Origin: Caryophanales bacterium
Lineage (GTDB): Bacteria; Bacillota; Bacilli; JARBTR01
Reading direction: 5' to 3'
DNA: 64,000 nt
NCBI GenBank assembly: GCA_029240105.1
Contig: JARBTR010000009.1
Location: forward strand, 61,009 to 125,008
The notes beneath the pieces are model-generated. The model did not search any database and was not told the DNA's origin. It saw only the letters and a list, made by a program, of their open reading frames with translations. The position numbers and the translations under genes were made by a program. Below, piece by piece: positions 18,071 to 26,385 of the stretch (the stretch's first letter is position 1; the number at the start of each line of letters is the position of its first letter).

Positions 18071-18482
18071 TAACCTTTTTTATAAAAAAGACAACGTAAG
18101 AAAACAATGATTTGGTGGAGACAGTTGAATTTTAAAGAAAGAGCCTATAAATAAATTTAGATTTTCCTTTGAGAATAAACAATTTAAAACTAACTGAATA
18201 AAAAGTTAATATCATTAATTATTGTACTTAACGGAGTGATTATTTCATTTCCGTTTTTTTCATGCATGCAGTTAAAGAAATGGCAACTTTTATAACTTTC
18301 TTGTCTTTAATAAAATATCTTATGAATTCCAGAGTTTTTTCATAATAAAATGTATCTATGCAGTTCCGCTTATTTTTATTTAAATGAACACAAAAATTTT
18401 CCGTTTAATGGTAGAATTATTTTTTAGGGAGTCGAAATACTTTTTTAAAGGTTGGATGCTTTAATCCAATACAGGGGGTTTA
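18071..18482. other. Gene-free stretch upstream of MFS gene
   Basis: 412 AT-rich bases with no supported frame. A small hairpin TTGGAT/AATCCAA at about 18452-18469 lies just upstream of the GGGGG ribosome site of the MFS gene and could modulate its translation; otherwise nothing is seen. Confidence 0.5.
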
Positions 18483-19766
18483 ATGAAATTATTTTTATCA
18501 TTACACAGAAATATACAAATTCGAGTCGTATCTACATTTCTAGCTAGAGTTGTAGGCGGAATGATTTTTCCGTTTATGACAATCTATTTCGCAGATAGAC
18601 TTGGCGCAAAACTTACAGGAATTTTAATCCTATTTAATGTTATTTTAGGAGTTTTTATGAGTTTCTATGGTGGTTATATTGCCGATACAATCGGTAGAAA
18701 GCGCGCCATGGTTATCGGACAGTTCTTGACAGCTGTCTCTTTTGGATTTATGACGTTGGCAAACTCCCCTTGGTGGGACTCCGTTTGGTTAACATTCTTT
18801 ATGTTCGTTATTAATAATCTTGCGGGTGGTTTGATGGGACCAGCTGGAGATGCTATGTTAATCGATGTCAGTACACCTGATACTAGAAGTTTTATCTATA
18901 GTGTCAATTATTGGTCGATTAACGCTGGATTTGTTGTTGCAAGTGCTATCGGACCTTTCCTATATAAGTCTCATCGCTTTGGTTTATATGTTGCTTTAAC
19001 AGCTGTATCCATTTTCAACCTTTTCTTAATTGTAAAATATGTCATTGAAACGTATGTTCCAATTAAACGGAATGAGGAAATACATATATTACGAGATGTT
19101 TTCAACAAATATAAAATTGTGTTTTTCGATAAAGCATATATGTACTTAACACTTGCGGGGATTTTCGTGATGGCGCTAGAAAATCAACGAAGTAATTATA
19201 TTTCGGTTCATGTTAAAAGTACTTTCGAGACCATTTCCATGAACTTTCCATCCTTCCATTTAAGTTCACCATTTGTAACAATGGAAAAAGTAAATTTTGA
19301 TGGAATAAACATGGTTGGAGTTCTTGGAATTGAAAACGGTTTAATCATTGTTTTACTAACAATCGCAATTGCTCAAATGGTCCGAACTATGAAACAAAAA
19401 CCAACACTTTACTTTGGAATTGCGACGCAGGCAATTGGGTTTGCAATGATGGGCTTTTCTACATCCTTTTGGCCACTAATGGTTTTTGGTTTTATTCAAA
19501 CAGTTGGTGAGATGTTCTATGTGCCAGTTCGTCAATCCTATCAAGCAGCTATGATGGATGAAAATGCACGAGGAGCTTATAGCGCATTCAATGGACTTCT
19601 GTTTCAAGTAGCAAAAATGATTGGCGCAATAAGTATTACCTTAAGCGTATACATAGGCAGGTTCGGTATGCTCATCTTGATGCTCTCCTTTGGGGTTTTG
19701 GGATATATTCTTCATGAAATTGCCTTTAAGATTTATTCAAAGAAGAAAGTATTAGATATCGATTAG
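18483..19766 (+). CDS. MFS transporter
   Basis: 427 residues with about 12 membrane helices. The MFS motif A between helices 2 and 3 is visible as YGGYIADTIGRKRA, and a weaker repeat follows in the second half. Closest in style to the MdtH/YttB-like drug-efflux group, but the substrate cannot be read from sequence. ATG follows ACAGGGGGTTTA. Unusually, the central segment around residues 240-270 is a long extra-membrane loop with several Ser, Phe and Pro residues. Monocistronic with a terminator. Confidence 0.82.
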   Translation: MKLFLSLHRNIQIRVVSTFLARVVGGMIFPFMTIYFADRLGAKLTGILILFNVILGVFMSFYGGYIADTIGRKRAMVIGQFLTAVSFGFMTLANSPWWDSVWLTFFMFVINNLAGGLMGPAGDAMLIDVSTPDTRSFIYSVNYWSINAGFVVASAIGPFLYKSHRFGLYVALTAVSIFNLFLIVKYVIETYVPIKRNEEIHILRDVFNKYKIVFFDKAYMYLTLAGIFVMALENQRSNYISVHVKSTFETISMNFPSFHLSSPFVTMEKVNFDGINMVGVLGIENGLIIVLLTIAIAQMVRTMKQKPTLYFGIATQAIGFAMMGFSTSFWPLMVFGFIQTVGEMFYVPVRQSYQAAMMDENARGAYSAFNGLLFQVAKMIGAISITLSVYIGRFGMLILMLSFGVLGYILHEIAFKIYSKKKVLDID

Positions 19767-19778
19767 ATTATGTTTGTA

Positions 19779-19815
19779 AAAATTCAGCCCTCTCATTCTA
19801 GATGGCTGAATTTTT
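19779..19815 (+). terminator. Terminator of MFS gene
   Basis: AATTCAGCC ... GGCTGAATT hairpin followed by TTTTT. Confidence 0.8.
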
Positions 19816-19882
19816 ATTGCACCAAACTAAACTGTTTAAGTAATTTTTATATAGGAATTACATTCAATTGGAGGGGAATAAA

Positions 19883-20214
19883 ATTAAAGTTCTTTTTATA
19901 TGTAGTAGAAATAAGTGGCGTAGTTTAACAGCCGAAAAAATTTTTCAAACAAAACCCGGGTTTGATGTACGTTCTGCTGGAACTGAAAATGGTGCTCGCA
20001 TTAAAGTCTCAGATGGACATATTGGTTGGGCGGATATTATTTTCGTGATGGAAAAAAACATCTGCACCGTATTAAAGAAAAGTTTGGATATCTTATGTAT
20101 GAAAAAAAAGTAATCAATTTAGATATTCCCGATGAATATGAATTTATGGACGAAGAATTAATTAGTATCTTAGAAAATCGAGTGGCCGATTTCTTAAATG
20201 AATCTTTGTTATAA
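19883..20214 (+). pseudogene. Low-molecular-weight tyrosine phosphatase-like gene, frameshifted
   Basis: The first frame begins IKVLFICSRNKWRS, with the P-loop CX5R (CSRNKWR) of LMW protein tyrosine phosphatases, and runs to FVMEK; the rest (KHLHRIKEKFG...LDIPDEYEFMDEEL) continues in the next frame. The shift falls in a run of seven A at 20052-20058; an eighth A would restore a product of about 110 residues, typical of a short LMW-PTP-like family. The natural start also seems lost: the codon in the right place after GGAGGGG is ATT (19883) rather than ATG, and the upstream TTG at 19868 overlaps the ribosome site. Two lesions suggest decay, but phase variation or a homopolymer sequencing error cannot be excluded. 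Confidence 0.72.
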
Positions 20215-20311
20215 GTTCGACTTTTTTAATAAATTTGAAACATTTACTTACACTATTCGTATAAACTTGTATCAAAATTGGCTATTTGGCCATTAAATGG
20301 AGGAAATACAA

Positions 20312-20629
20312 ATGATTATTTCTACAACATCAACTTTACAAAACGCAGAAATCGAAGAGTACTTAGGAGTAGTAACTGGCGAAGCCATTATGGGTGCAAA
20401 CATTGTTCGTGATATCTTTGCAGGCATTACGGATATTATTGGTGGACGAAGTGGCGCATACGAACAAAAATTGGGTCAAGGTCGTCAAATTGCTATTAGC
20501 GAAATGACTGATCAAGCAAGAAGACTTGGAGCTGATGCCATTATAGGTGTTGACTTAGATTTCGAAACTGTTCAACAAGGCATGCTAATGTGTGTTGCAA
20601 CTGGTACAGCAGTTAAATTAAAGCGATAA
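20312..20629 (+). CDS. YbjQ/UPF0145 family protein
   Basis: 105 residues from the ATG at 20312; GGAGGAAA lies 6 bases upstream, so the earlier in-frame ATG at 20297 is unlikely. The sequence shows the family features: ISTTSTL start, [15 protein letters not shown], a Gly/Arg-rich turn and [14 protein letters not shown]. Members form pentameric beta-sandwich proteins once called heavy-metal-binding; their biochemical role is unknown. Monocistronic with a strong terminator. Confidence 0.88.
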   Translation: MIISTTSTLQNAEIEEYLGVVTGEAIMGANIVRDIFAGITDIIGGRSGAYEQKLGQGRQIAISEMTDQARRLGADAIIGVDLDFETVQQGMLMCVATGTAVKLKR

Positions 20630-20635
20630 GATTAA

Positions 20636-20672
20636 GGCTTCAAACAGATTAAAAAAACTGTTTGAAGCCTGT
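20636..20672 (+). terminator. Terminator of ybjQ-like gene
   Basis: Perfect stem GGCTTCAAACAG/CTGTTTGAAGCC with a 10-base A-rich loop. It may also serve the converging GNAT gene. Confidence 0.82.
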
Positions 20673-20710
20673 TTATTAAAGTTATAAAAGTAATTTTAGA
20701 AATGTTCGTA

Positions 20711-21214
20711 TTACCAAATTCGTTTGCCAAGAATAATGAGGTCACGTTCAACCCCATCTAATTCGGCGATTTTAGGCATTTCAGCCCATTTTTCAAATCC
20801 GAATTTATTGAATAATTTCAAACTTGGTTCATTATGACCAAATATGTAACCAAGTAAAGTACGAATACCTAGATCCTTACACCTTGTCATTGCTGTTTCA
20901 AGTAAATAACGACCTAAACCCTTTGAACGAAAATCTTCATGAATGTAGATGCTAATTTCAGCAGTTTGATCATATGCTGGTCTTGTCTTAAATGGTTCAA
21001 AACTGATCCAACCACAGATTTGGTTATCCCATTCAGCTACCCAAATCGGGCGATGGTTCGATGTATGTGCATGGAACCAAGGAATTCTACTTTCTACAGA
21101 AATTGGCTCTGTATCAGCTGTAACCATTCTACTAGGGATCGTAGAATTATAAATTTGTACGATTGTTTCTAAATCTTGCATTTCTGCATTTCTAAGTGTT
21201 AGACCAACTTCCAT
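20711..21214 (-). CDS. GNAT N-acetyltransferase (phosphinothricin acetyltransferase-like)
   Basis: 167 residues from the ATG at 21214, which has GGAG 7 bases upstream; an in-frame upstream ATG at 21232 lacks a site. N-terminal LTLRNAEMQDLETIVQIYN, the acetyl-CoA-binding motif A RSKGLGRYLLETA and LGYIFGHNEPSLKLFNKFGF are those of the Pat/YncA branch, whose members acetylate phosphinothricin, methionine sulfoximine or similar amino acids. The true substrate is unknown. Confidence 0.83.
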   Translation of the reverse strand: MEVGLTLRNAEMQDLETIVQIYNSTIPSRMVTADTEPISVESRIPWFHAHTSNHRPIWVAEWDNQICGWISFEPFKTRPAYDQTAEISIYIHEDFRSKGLGRYLLETAMTRCKDLGIRTLLGYIFGHNEPSLKLFNKFGFEKWAEMPKIAELDGVERDLIILGKRIW

Positions 21215-21299
21215 ATAACAACTCCATTCCATTCTTGTATTTATTATAGTCTTCTAAGACTTCATTAAATTTTACAAGAAATATAAGAATTAATAAATA

Positions 21300-21328
21300 T
21301 TGACGCGATTTGTTTTCGGATGTATTAT
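21300..21328 (+). promoter_or_regulatory. Sigma-A promoter of riboswitch-kimA transcript
   Basis: TTGACG at 21300-21305 and TATTAT at 21323-21328 with a 17-base spacer; transcription would begin near 21335, just ahead of the riboswitch aptamer. Confidence 0.75.
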
Positions 21329-21349
21329 CTATCTAGTTTTAAGATAAAT

Positions 21350-21520
21350 GAAAAAATCGCTTAATTCTCGTTTATATATGTACTCGAGAAGCGGGGGAAC
21401 CAATCGATTTACGGTTTGTAAATCACTGGGGTGAATCTTTTTTTACAGTAGTAAGAAAGGACAGGCTACTCTTAGGTCTGAATCCGACAGCTAACCTCGT
21501 CAGCGTTTAGGGAAGAATTT
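21350..21520 (+). promoter_or_regulatory. Cyclic di-AMP riboswitch (ydaO-yuaA type)
   Basis: Conserved islands of the ydaO aptamer are present in order: ATCGCTTAAT at the 5' side, AGCGGGGGAACCAAT, GGGGTGAATC, TCTTAGGTCTGAATCCGACA and GCTAACCTCGTCAGCG. In B. subtilis this element binds c-di-AMP and switches off the downstream K+ transporter. Here it also precedes a KimA-type transporter, with an intrinsic terminator as expression platform. A textbook OFF-switch arrangement: high c-di-AMP (high K+) should favour the terminator. Confidence 0.92.
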
Positions 21521-21539
21521 ATCTGTGTTACGTCATTTT

Positions 21540-21566
21540 AACACAGGGTTATTCCCTGTGTTTTTT
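21540..21566 (+). terminator. Riboswitch-controlled intrinsic terminator
   Basis: AACACAGGG/CCCTGTGTT hairpin followed by TTTT, about 20 bases after the aptamer and 50 before the transporter ATG. Probable expression platform of the c-di-AMP riboswitch. Confidence 0.85.
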
Positions 21567-21615
21567 CTTATTTTAGGGGTTTTTCTAACAGATATTAAAA
21601 GGGGAGATTTTAATA

Positions 21616-23343
21616 ATGGCATCACTGGTTAAAAGATTGTTGATTGGTAAACCAATGGAAACACACCGATTATCACATGAAAAACTACCAAAATGGAAAG
21701 CGCTACCTGTGTTTTCTTCAGATGCACTTTCTTCAGTGGCTTATGCAACGGAAGAGGTTTTACTTGCACTTATCCTTGTTGGAGCTAGTTTGCTTCATTT
21801 TACTTTACCAATTGCTGCTGCAATTATCATTCTATTAATTATCGTCACACTTTCCTATAGACAAATTATTCACGCTTTTCCTAATGGTGGCGGAGCATAC
21901 GTCGTAGCACGGGATCATATTAACGAAAAAACAAGCTTAGTTGCTGGTGCGTCACTTATGATCGATTACATATTAACCGTTGCAGTAAGTATCAGTTCAG
22001 GTGTAGCTGCATTAACCTCTGCTTTCCCTAATTTACTTGATTATAAAATACAGATAGCAGTTGGTTTTATCATTATCCTAATGATCCTTAATCTAAGGGG
22101 AATTACTGAATCAGCTACTATCTTTGCATTTCCTACTTATATCTTTATGGGGCTAGTACTAGTACTGGTTTTGGTAGGCGGTTTTAAACTATATACTGGT
22201 GGTTGGCAGGGGTACGATGCTCAAAACTATGCTGAGGCTGGAAAAGCAATGTCATGGTACAGCATTTTCTTAATCCTTCGAGCATTCTCAGGTGGATGTT
22301 CTGCTATGACTGGTGTCGAGGCTATAAGTAATGGGGTTCCTTCTTTCCGTGAAAAAAGCGAAAAAAATGCTGTCATTACTTTATTATGGATGTCTGCCTT
22401 ATTAGCAATTATGTTTGCAGGAATTACTGTCTTAACAGCTGGATTTGGTATACTCCCTGATGAGGTTCATCATAAAACGGTTATTTCACAGATTGCGTCA
22501 ATTGTTTTTGGTCACGGAATGTTTTTCTATGTTTTTCAAATTTTTACCATGTTGATATTGTTCTTTGCGGCAAATACAGCCTTTGCAGGCTTTCCACAAT
22601 TGACATCCATTCTTGCTAGAGATGGATTTCTACCAAGATCATTAGCTGCTCGAGGCGATAGACTCGTTTTCTCAAACGGAATTCTCGTACTAAGCGTGAT
22701 GGCAATGATTCTAATTATTATCTTCAAGGGCAGTACACATGCCTTAATTCCTTTATATGCTGTAGGAGTATTCCTTTCTTTCACAATCGGACAAATTGGA
22801 TTGTTTAGAAAAATTCTTCACAGTAACGAGAAAAAGAAAACAGTACGACTCTTGACAACAGGTTTGGGGACTTTTATTACAGGCACTGTAGCCATTGTTA
22901 CACTGATTGCAAAATTCGAACATGGTGCTTGGATCATATGTATTGCAATTCCATTTTTCGTTATCATTTTTCAAAAAATTCATACGCATTATGTATCACT
23001 TGGAAAACAATTGAAACTTGTATCAACAGCAACTACAACAGCACCAAAGGCATCATTAGTAATCATTCCGATTTCAGGTGTCAGTAAAACAGTAGATCAT
23101 TCAATTGCTTATGCGAAGACAATTTCTAAATATAGAACGATTATCGGACCAACGATAGATTATTTAATACAGTTGGAAAAAGAAAATCCTGACAAATTTA
23201 TAACTGTTTTAGTTCCGCAATTTATTTGCAAAAAATGGTGGCATCAACTCTTGCATAACCAAACAGCCATCTTTATGAGATTCTTTATGATTTTAAGACA
23301 AGATATTGTCATATCAACCCTACCGTTCCATTTAAAAGAATAA
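21616..23343 (+). CDS. kimA: KimA-type APC potassium transporter with internal deletion
   Basis: 575 residues. An N-terminal cytoplasmic segment with LIGKPMETHRLSHEKL, then about 12 membrane helices of the APC fold with KimA features (SSDALSSVAYATEE; AFSGGCSAMTGVEAISNG) and a soluble C-terminal domain ending in LLHNQTAIFMRFF and PFHLKE. KimA is a high-affinity K+/H+ symporter controlled by c-di-AMP at both RNA and protein level. Aligned with the paralogue at 24344-26209, the C-terminal domain jumps from YAKTIS directly to KYRTIIGP at about 23123-23131, losing some 36 residues in frame. The deleted part belongs to the cytoplasmic regulatory domain rather than the transport core. ATG follows AAAAGGGGAG. 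Confidence 0.85.
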   Translation: MASLVKRLLIGKPMETHRLSHEKLPKWKALPVFSSDALSSVAYATEEVLLALILVGASLLHFTLPIAAAIIILLIIVTLSYRQIIHAFPNGGGAYVVARDHINEKTSLVAGASLMIDYILTVAVSISSGVAALTSAFPNLLDYKIQIAVGFIIILMILNLRGITESATIFAFPTYIFMGLVLVLVLVGGFKLYTGGWQGYDAQNYAEAGKAMSWYSIFLILRAFSGGCSAMTGVEAISNGVPSFREKSEKNAVITLLWMSALLAIMFAGITVLTAGFGILPDEVHHKTVISQIASIVFGHGMFFYVFQIFTMLILFFAANTAFAGFPQLTSILARDGFLPRSLAARGDRLVFSNGILVLSVMAMILIIIFKGSTHALIPLYAVGVFLSFTIGQIGLFRKILHSNEKKKTVRLLTTGLGTFITGTVAIVTLIAKFEHGAWIICIAIPFFVIIFQKIHTHYVSLGKQLKLVSTATTTAPKASLVIIPISGVSKTVDHSIAYAKTISKYRTIIGPTIDYLIQLEKENPDKFITVLVPQFICKKWWHQLLHNQTAIFMRFFMILRQDIVISTLPFHLKE

Positions 23344-23349
23344 ACAGAA

Positions 23350-23393
23350 CTCTTGATTTCAGGTGGAGTTATATCTCCATCTGAAATCAAGAG
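23350..23393 (+). terminator. Long hairpin after kimA-like gene
   Basis: Perfect 13-base stem CTCTTGATTTCAG/CTGAAATCAAGAG, extended by TGGAG/CTCCA. No T-run follows, so it could be an RNA-stabilising or processing hairpin rather than a classical terminator. Confidence 0.6.
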
Positions 23394-23672
23394 ATCGTTA
23401 TCTATCCACGAACATCCAAATCTTTGATTTGGAACATGGAGTAGAAAACATATATGTTTTCCGAAAACGGTCTAAGAGCCTGGGAAGGAGATTAGCAACC
23501 GTTGACCGCGAGACTTAGCGACTGTTTACTTCCACTTTTAGAAGAGGGAGTATTACAGTCGTTTAGTCGTCAGATAAAATTACGTTTTCATCCATCCTAT
23601 TATTTGCTATGATACTCATGGTAATAGTTAGATGGATGTTTAATTTATACGAAATGGGTAGGTTACTATTTA
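23394..23672. other. Gene-free, hairpin-rich stretch
   Basis: No coding frame. Several inverted repeats stand in a row: CCAAATC/GATTTGG (23414-23430), an 18-base perfect palindrome built on GAAAACATA (23442-23459), and an imperfect stem CGACTGTTTACTTCC with GGGAGTATTACAGTCG (about 23517-23563). It could be a degenerate dispersed repeat or a structured RNA. Confidence 0.5.
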
Positions 23673-24200
23673 ATGAAAAAGAAACGGATTATTGTAATTG
23701 TTGTTATTGCTATTTTGCTTGGTTTGGGTTATTTGAAATTTTTTACAATGCTTTTAGACAATAAGGAAAACGCGACAATTGTTAAAAGAGATTGGGGACC
23801 AATAGCAACTGATTTAAAAAAAGATGTTAGTGAGGCTGATAAGATTTTTATCGCTGAAGTATATGAAAATTTAGGAACTGAGAAATATAGAGATACTGTC
23901 TATTCGCTATACAAAGTTCGTGTTACAACCAATATTATGGGAAGAATTTTAGACGATCCAATTGTAGCTATCCCAGGTGGCTATTTTAAAATGGGATGGG
24001 ATTTAAAATATCTACAATACAATGATCAGCCTCAATTGAAATTGCATCAAATGTATCGTTTCATCATTAGAGAAAATGAAAGTATGGATTGGTTATTCGT
24101 TACTCCAAACATTGGTGCTTATCCTTTAAATAACGAAAAACAAAAGTGGGAAAATCTAGAGGAAATACATGAATATTTGGGTAATCCTAAAACTGAGTAA
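23673..24200 (+). CDS. Membrane-anchored exported protein of unknown function
   Basis: 175 residues: a basic start (MKKKR), one hydrophobic helix (about 5-27) as signal anchor, and an extracytoplasmic domain of about 145 residues with no Cys. The region ADKIFIAEVYENLGTEKYRDTVYSLYKVRV reads like a beta-rich domain seen in small Bacillus envelope proteins. The ribosome site is weak (GGTAGG about 12 bases upstream). No recognised family. Confidence 0.6.
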   Translation: MKKKRIIVIVVIAILLGLGYLKFFTMLLDNKENATIVKRDWGPIATDLKKDVSEADKIFIAEVYENLGTEKYRDTVYSLYKVRVTTNIMGRILDDPIVAIPGGYFKMGWDLKYLQYNDQPQLKLHQMYRFIIRENESMDWLFVTPNIGAYPLNNEKQKWENLEEIHEYLGNPKTE

Positions 24201-24241
24201 AATGTATTAGTAACAATTTTTAAACATTATGTTAAAAACAG

Positions 24242-24319
24242 AAAACCAGCCTATGGATAGTTAAAGTGATGTCGATATTGACAATAGAATCACTTGAACA
24301 TGTCTTCCAGCTGGTTTTT
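24242..24319. terminator. Branched terminator between converging genes
   Basis: AAAACCAGC/GCTGGTTTT outer stem enclosing an inner AAGTGAT/ATCACTT stem, with T-runs on both strands. Confidence 0.75.
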
Positions 24320-24343
24320 TTGTTGATCCAATTTTAAATCAAA

Positions 24344-26209
24344 TTAATCTTTCTCATATATATATGGAACTAAAACTGTAATGATATCTTTATGTTTACT
24401 CAAGCGATTTTCAAGGAAATAGGTCGTCTGGTTGTGCAATAATTCAAACGATTGTTTACTTTCAACGAATTTAGTCATAATGACTGTTAATTTTTGATCA
24501 TTCGGTAATTTTGCTTCCATTTTAGTTAAATATTCATCAAGCGGTGTTATGACATCTCTATATGGCGCTTTGATTATATCCAAACGGATACCAGAATTAA
24601 GTTTCTCCCATTGTTCTTGTATTGGAATCGTACTGTCATCATTATCAGATATATGGAGAGCAGTTAAATTCGTTGATATTGTTTTTGCATAATTTAAGGT
24701 TTTGATTGAAGCCTTGTTCACATTTCTAATAAGGATAATACATGGCGTGTTGTTTGGTTTTAGATTCTTATGGAATATTTGGTCAATGTTTTCAGAGCAA
24801 GTTAATTGCTCTCCGACTCTGGTATAATGTCGTTTGATTCGCGCCATTACAAACATCAAAGTTGGAATGACAATTGCTAATGCCCAAGCACCCTCTCGAA
24901 ATTTAAAATAAAAAACAACAATTAAACTGATGAAGGTAATGACAGCACCAATCGCATTGATTGACATCTTATACTGCCAACCTTTTTCTTTTAAACGAAC
25001 CCATTTGACGACCATACCTGATTGTGACAAGGTGAAAGAGATAAAAACACCAACAGCATAAAATGGTATCAACTTATGTGTGTCACTATTAAAGGCTGTC
25101 AACAGACCTCCTGCTACAATAAGTAGAAAAATAATGCCATTTGAGAAGCTTAGTTTCGTACCACGCTGTGCAAATTGTCTAGGCATATATCCGTCTTTTG
25201 CTAAGATAGAAAGTACAATAGGCAAGTCATTGTAGGCTGTATTCGTTGCAAGTAATAAAATAAGTGAAGTGGAAAATTGTAGGATATAGAACATAAAACT
25301 ATGACCAAATATAGCTTTACCTATTTGGGATACGATGGTTACCCCTTCAATAGGTGCTACATGTAATAAACTTGCAAGTACAGCTGTACCACTGAAAATA
25401 AAGACTATTATTCCACCTAGTATAAAAAGAACGTATTTTGCATTTCTTTGTGCTGGTTCCCGAAAATTCGGAATGGCATTACTAACTGCTTCAACACCAG
25501 TTAATGCAGAACAACCCGAAGAAAAGGCCCTTAAGAAAATAATAATCATCATATCATTAGAAACGGAGTGTATGGTGTTTGCATAAATGGTTTGGTCAAT
25601 AGGAGTTAGAGTCCCTGTGATTGCACGAATGAATCCTACCATAATCATGATACCCATGGAAAAAATGAATATATAGGTAGGTACGCCAAAAATACGAGAT
25701 GATTCGCGTATACCACGCAAATTAAGAAGCGTGATAATAACGAGGCATAGCAAAGAAAATGGTGTTTTAAAGCTTCCTAAAGCTGGAAAGGCAGAAACTA
25801 TCGCAGCTGTAGATGCAGAAATACTGACAGCTACTGTCATAACGTAATCTACTACTAGTGCAACACCAGCTAAAAGAGCAGCTTTTTTACCAAAATTATC
25901 AGCAGAAACTAAGTAAGAGCCTCCACCACTTGGATAGTGATTGATAATTTGCGCATAAGAAACAATAAGTGTTAACAAAAGAACAATTATAGGGATGGCA
26001 AAGTACGGAACATATTTGTAAGCGGTTAAACCTATAGTAATACTTGTAATAAGTACCATTAATATTTCTTCAATGGCATATGCAACAGAGGAGATAGGAT
26101 CACTTGCCATGACAGGTAAACCCCAAAGTACGTTTAGTTTCTGATGGGATAGTTGGTCATTTGCTAATGGTTTACCTAAAATGAAATTTTTGAAATTTCG
26201 GAAAGACAT
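24344..26209 (-). CDS. KimA-like APC transporter, full-length paralogue
   Basis: 621 residues, the expected KimA length (about 607 in B. subtilis). Same layout as the riboswitch-controlled copy: FILGKPLANDQLSHQKL start, SSVAYAIEEILM, FSSGCSALTGVEAVSNA, and a full C-terminal cytoplasmic domain with AKTISTNLTALHIS and LLHNQTTYFLENR. ATG lies after AGGAAAAGCAAC. The upstream region (26210-26329) contains no c-di-AMP riboswitch, so RNA-level control differs from the first copy. Probable K+ uptake. Confidence 0.82.
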   Translation of the reverse strand: MSFRNFKNFILGKPLANDQLSHQKLNVLWGLPVMASDPISSVAYAIEEILMVLITSITIGLTAYKYVPYFAIPIIVLLLTLIVSYAQIINHYPSGGGSYLVSADNFGKKAALLAGVALVVDYVMTVAVSISASTAAIVSAFPALGSFKTPFSLLCLVIITLLNLRGIRESSRIFGVPTYIFIFSMGIMIMVGFIRAITGTLTPIDQTIYANTIHSVSNDMMIIIFLRAFSSGCSALTGVEAVSNAIPNFREPAQRNAKYVLFILGGIIVFIFSGTAVLASLLHVAPIEGVTIVSQIGKAIFGHSFMFYILQFSTSLILLLATNTAYNDLPIVLSILAKDGYMPRQFAQRGTKLSFSNGIIFLLIVAGGLLTAFNSDTHKLIPFYAVGVFISFTLSQSGMVVKWVRLKEKGWQYKMSINAIGAVITFISLIVVFYFKFREGAWALAIVIPTLMFVMARIKRHYTRVGEQLTCSENIDQIFHKNLKPNNTPCIILIRNVNKASIKTLNYAKTISTNLTALHISDNDDSTIPIQEQWEKLNSGIRLDIIKAPYRDVITPLDEYLTKMEAKLPNDQKLTVIMTKFVESKQSFELLHNQTTYFLENRLSKHKDIITVLVPYIYEKD

Positions 26210-26329
26210 GTTGCTTTTCCTCCAGTTAAGTAAAACAAGTTAAACAAACTAATAGTTAAACTTATTAATTGGCCTATCTATATATTTATTAATTTATTGT
26301 TTCAAATGTGCTAAATGTTTTTAAATACG

Positions 26330-26375
26330 AAAAAGCCGTTGCTTCAGCATCTAAATGATGTTACAACGGCTTTTT
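26330..26375 (-). terminator. Terminator of MFS gene
   Basis: AAAAAGCCGTTG/CAACGGCTTTTT stem with inner GCATC/GATG pairs, downstream of the minus-strand MFS gene. Confidence 0.82.
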
Positions 26376-26385
26376 ATTGTAAATT

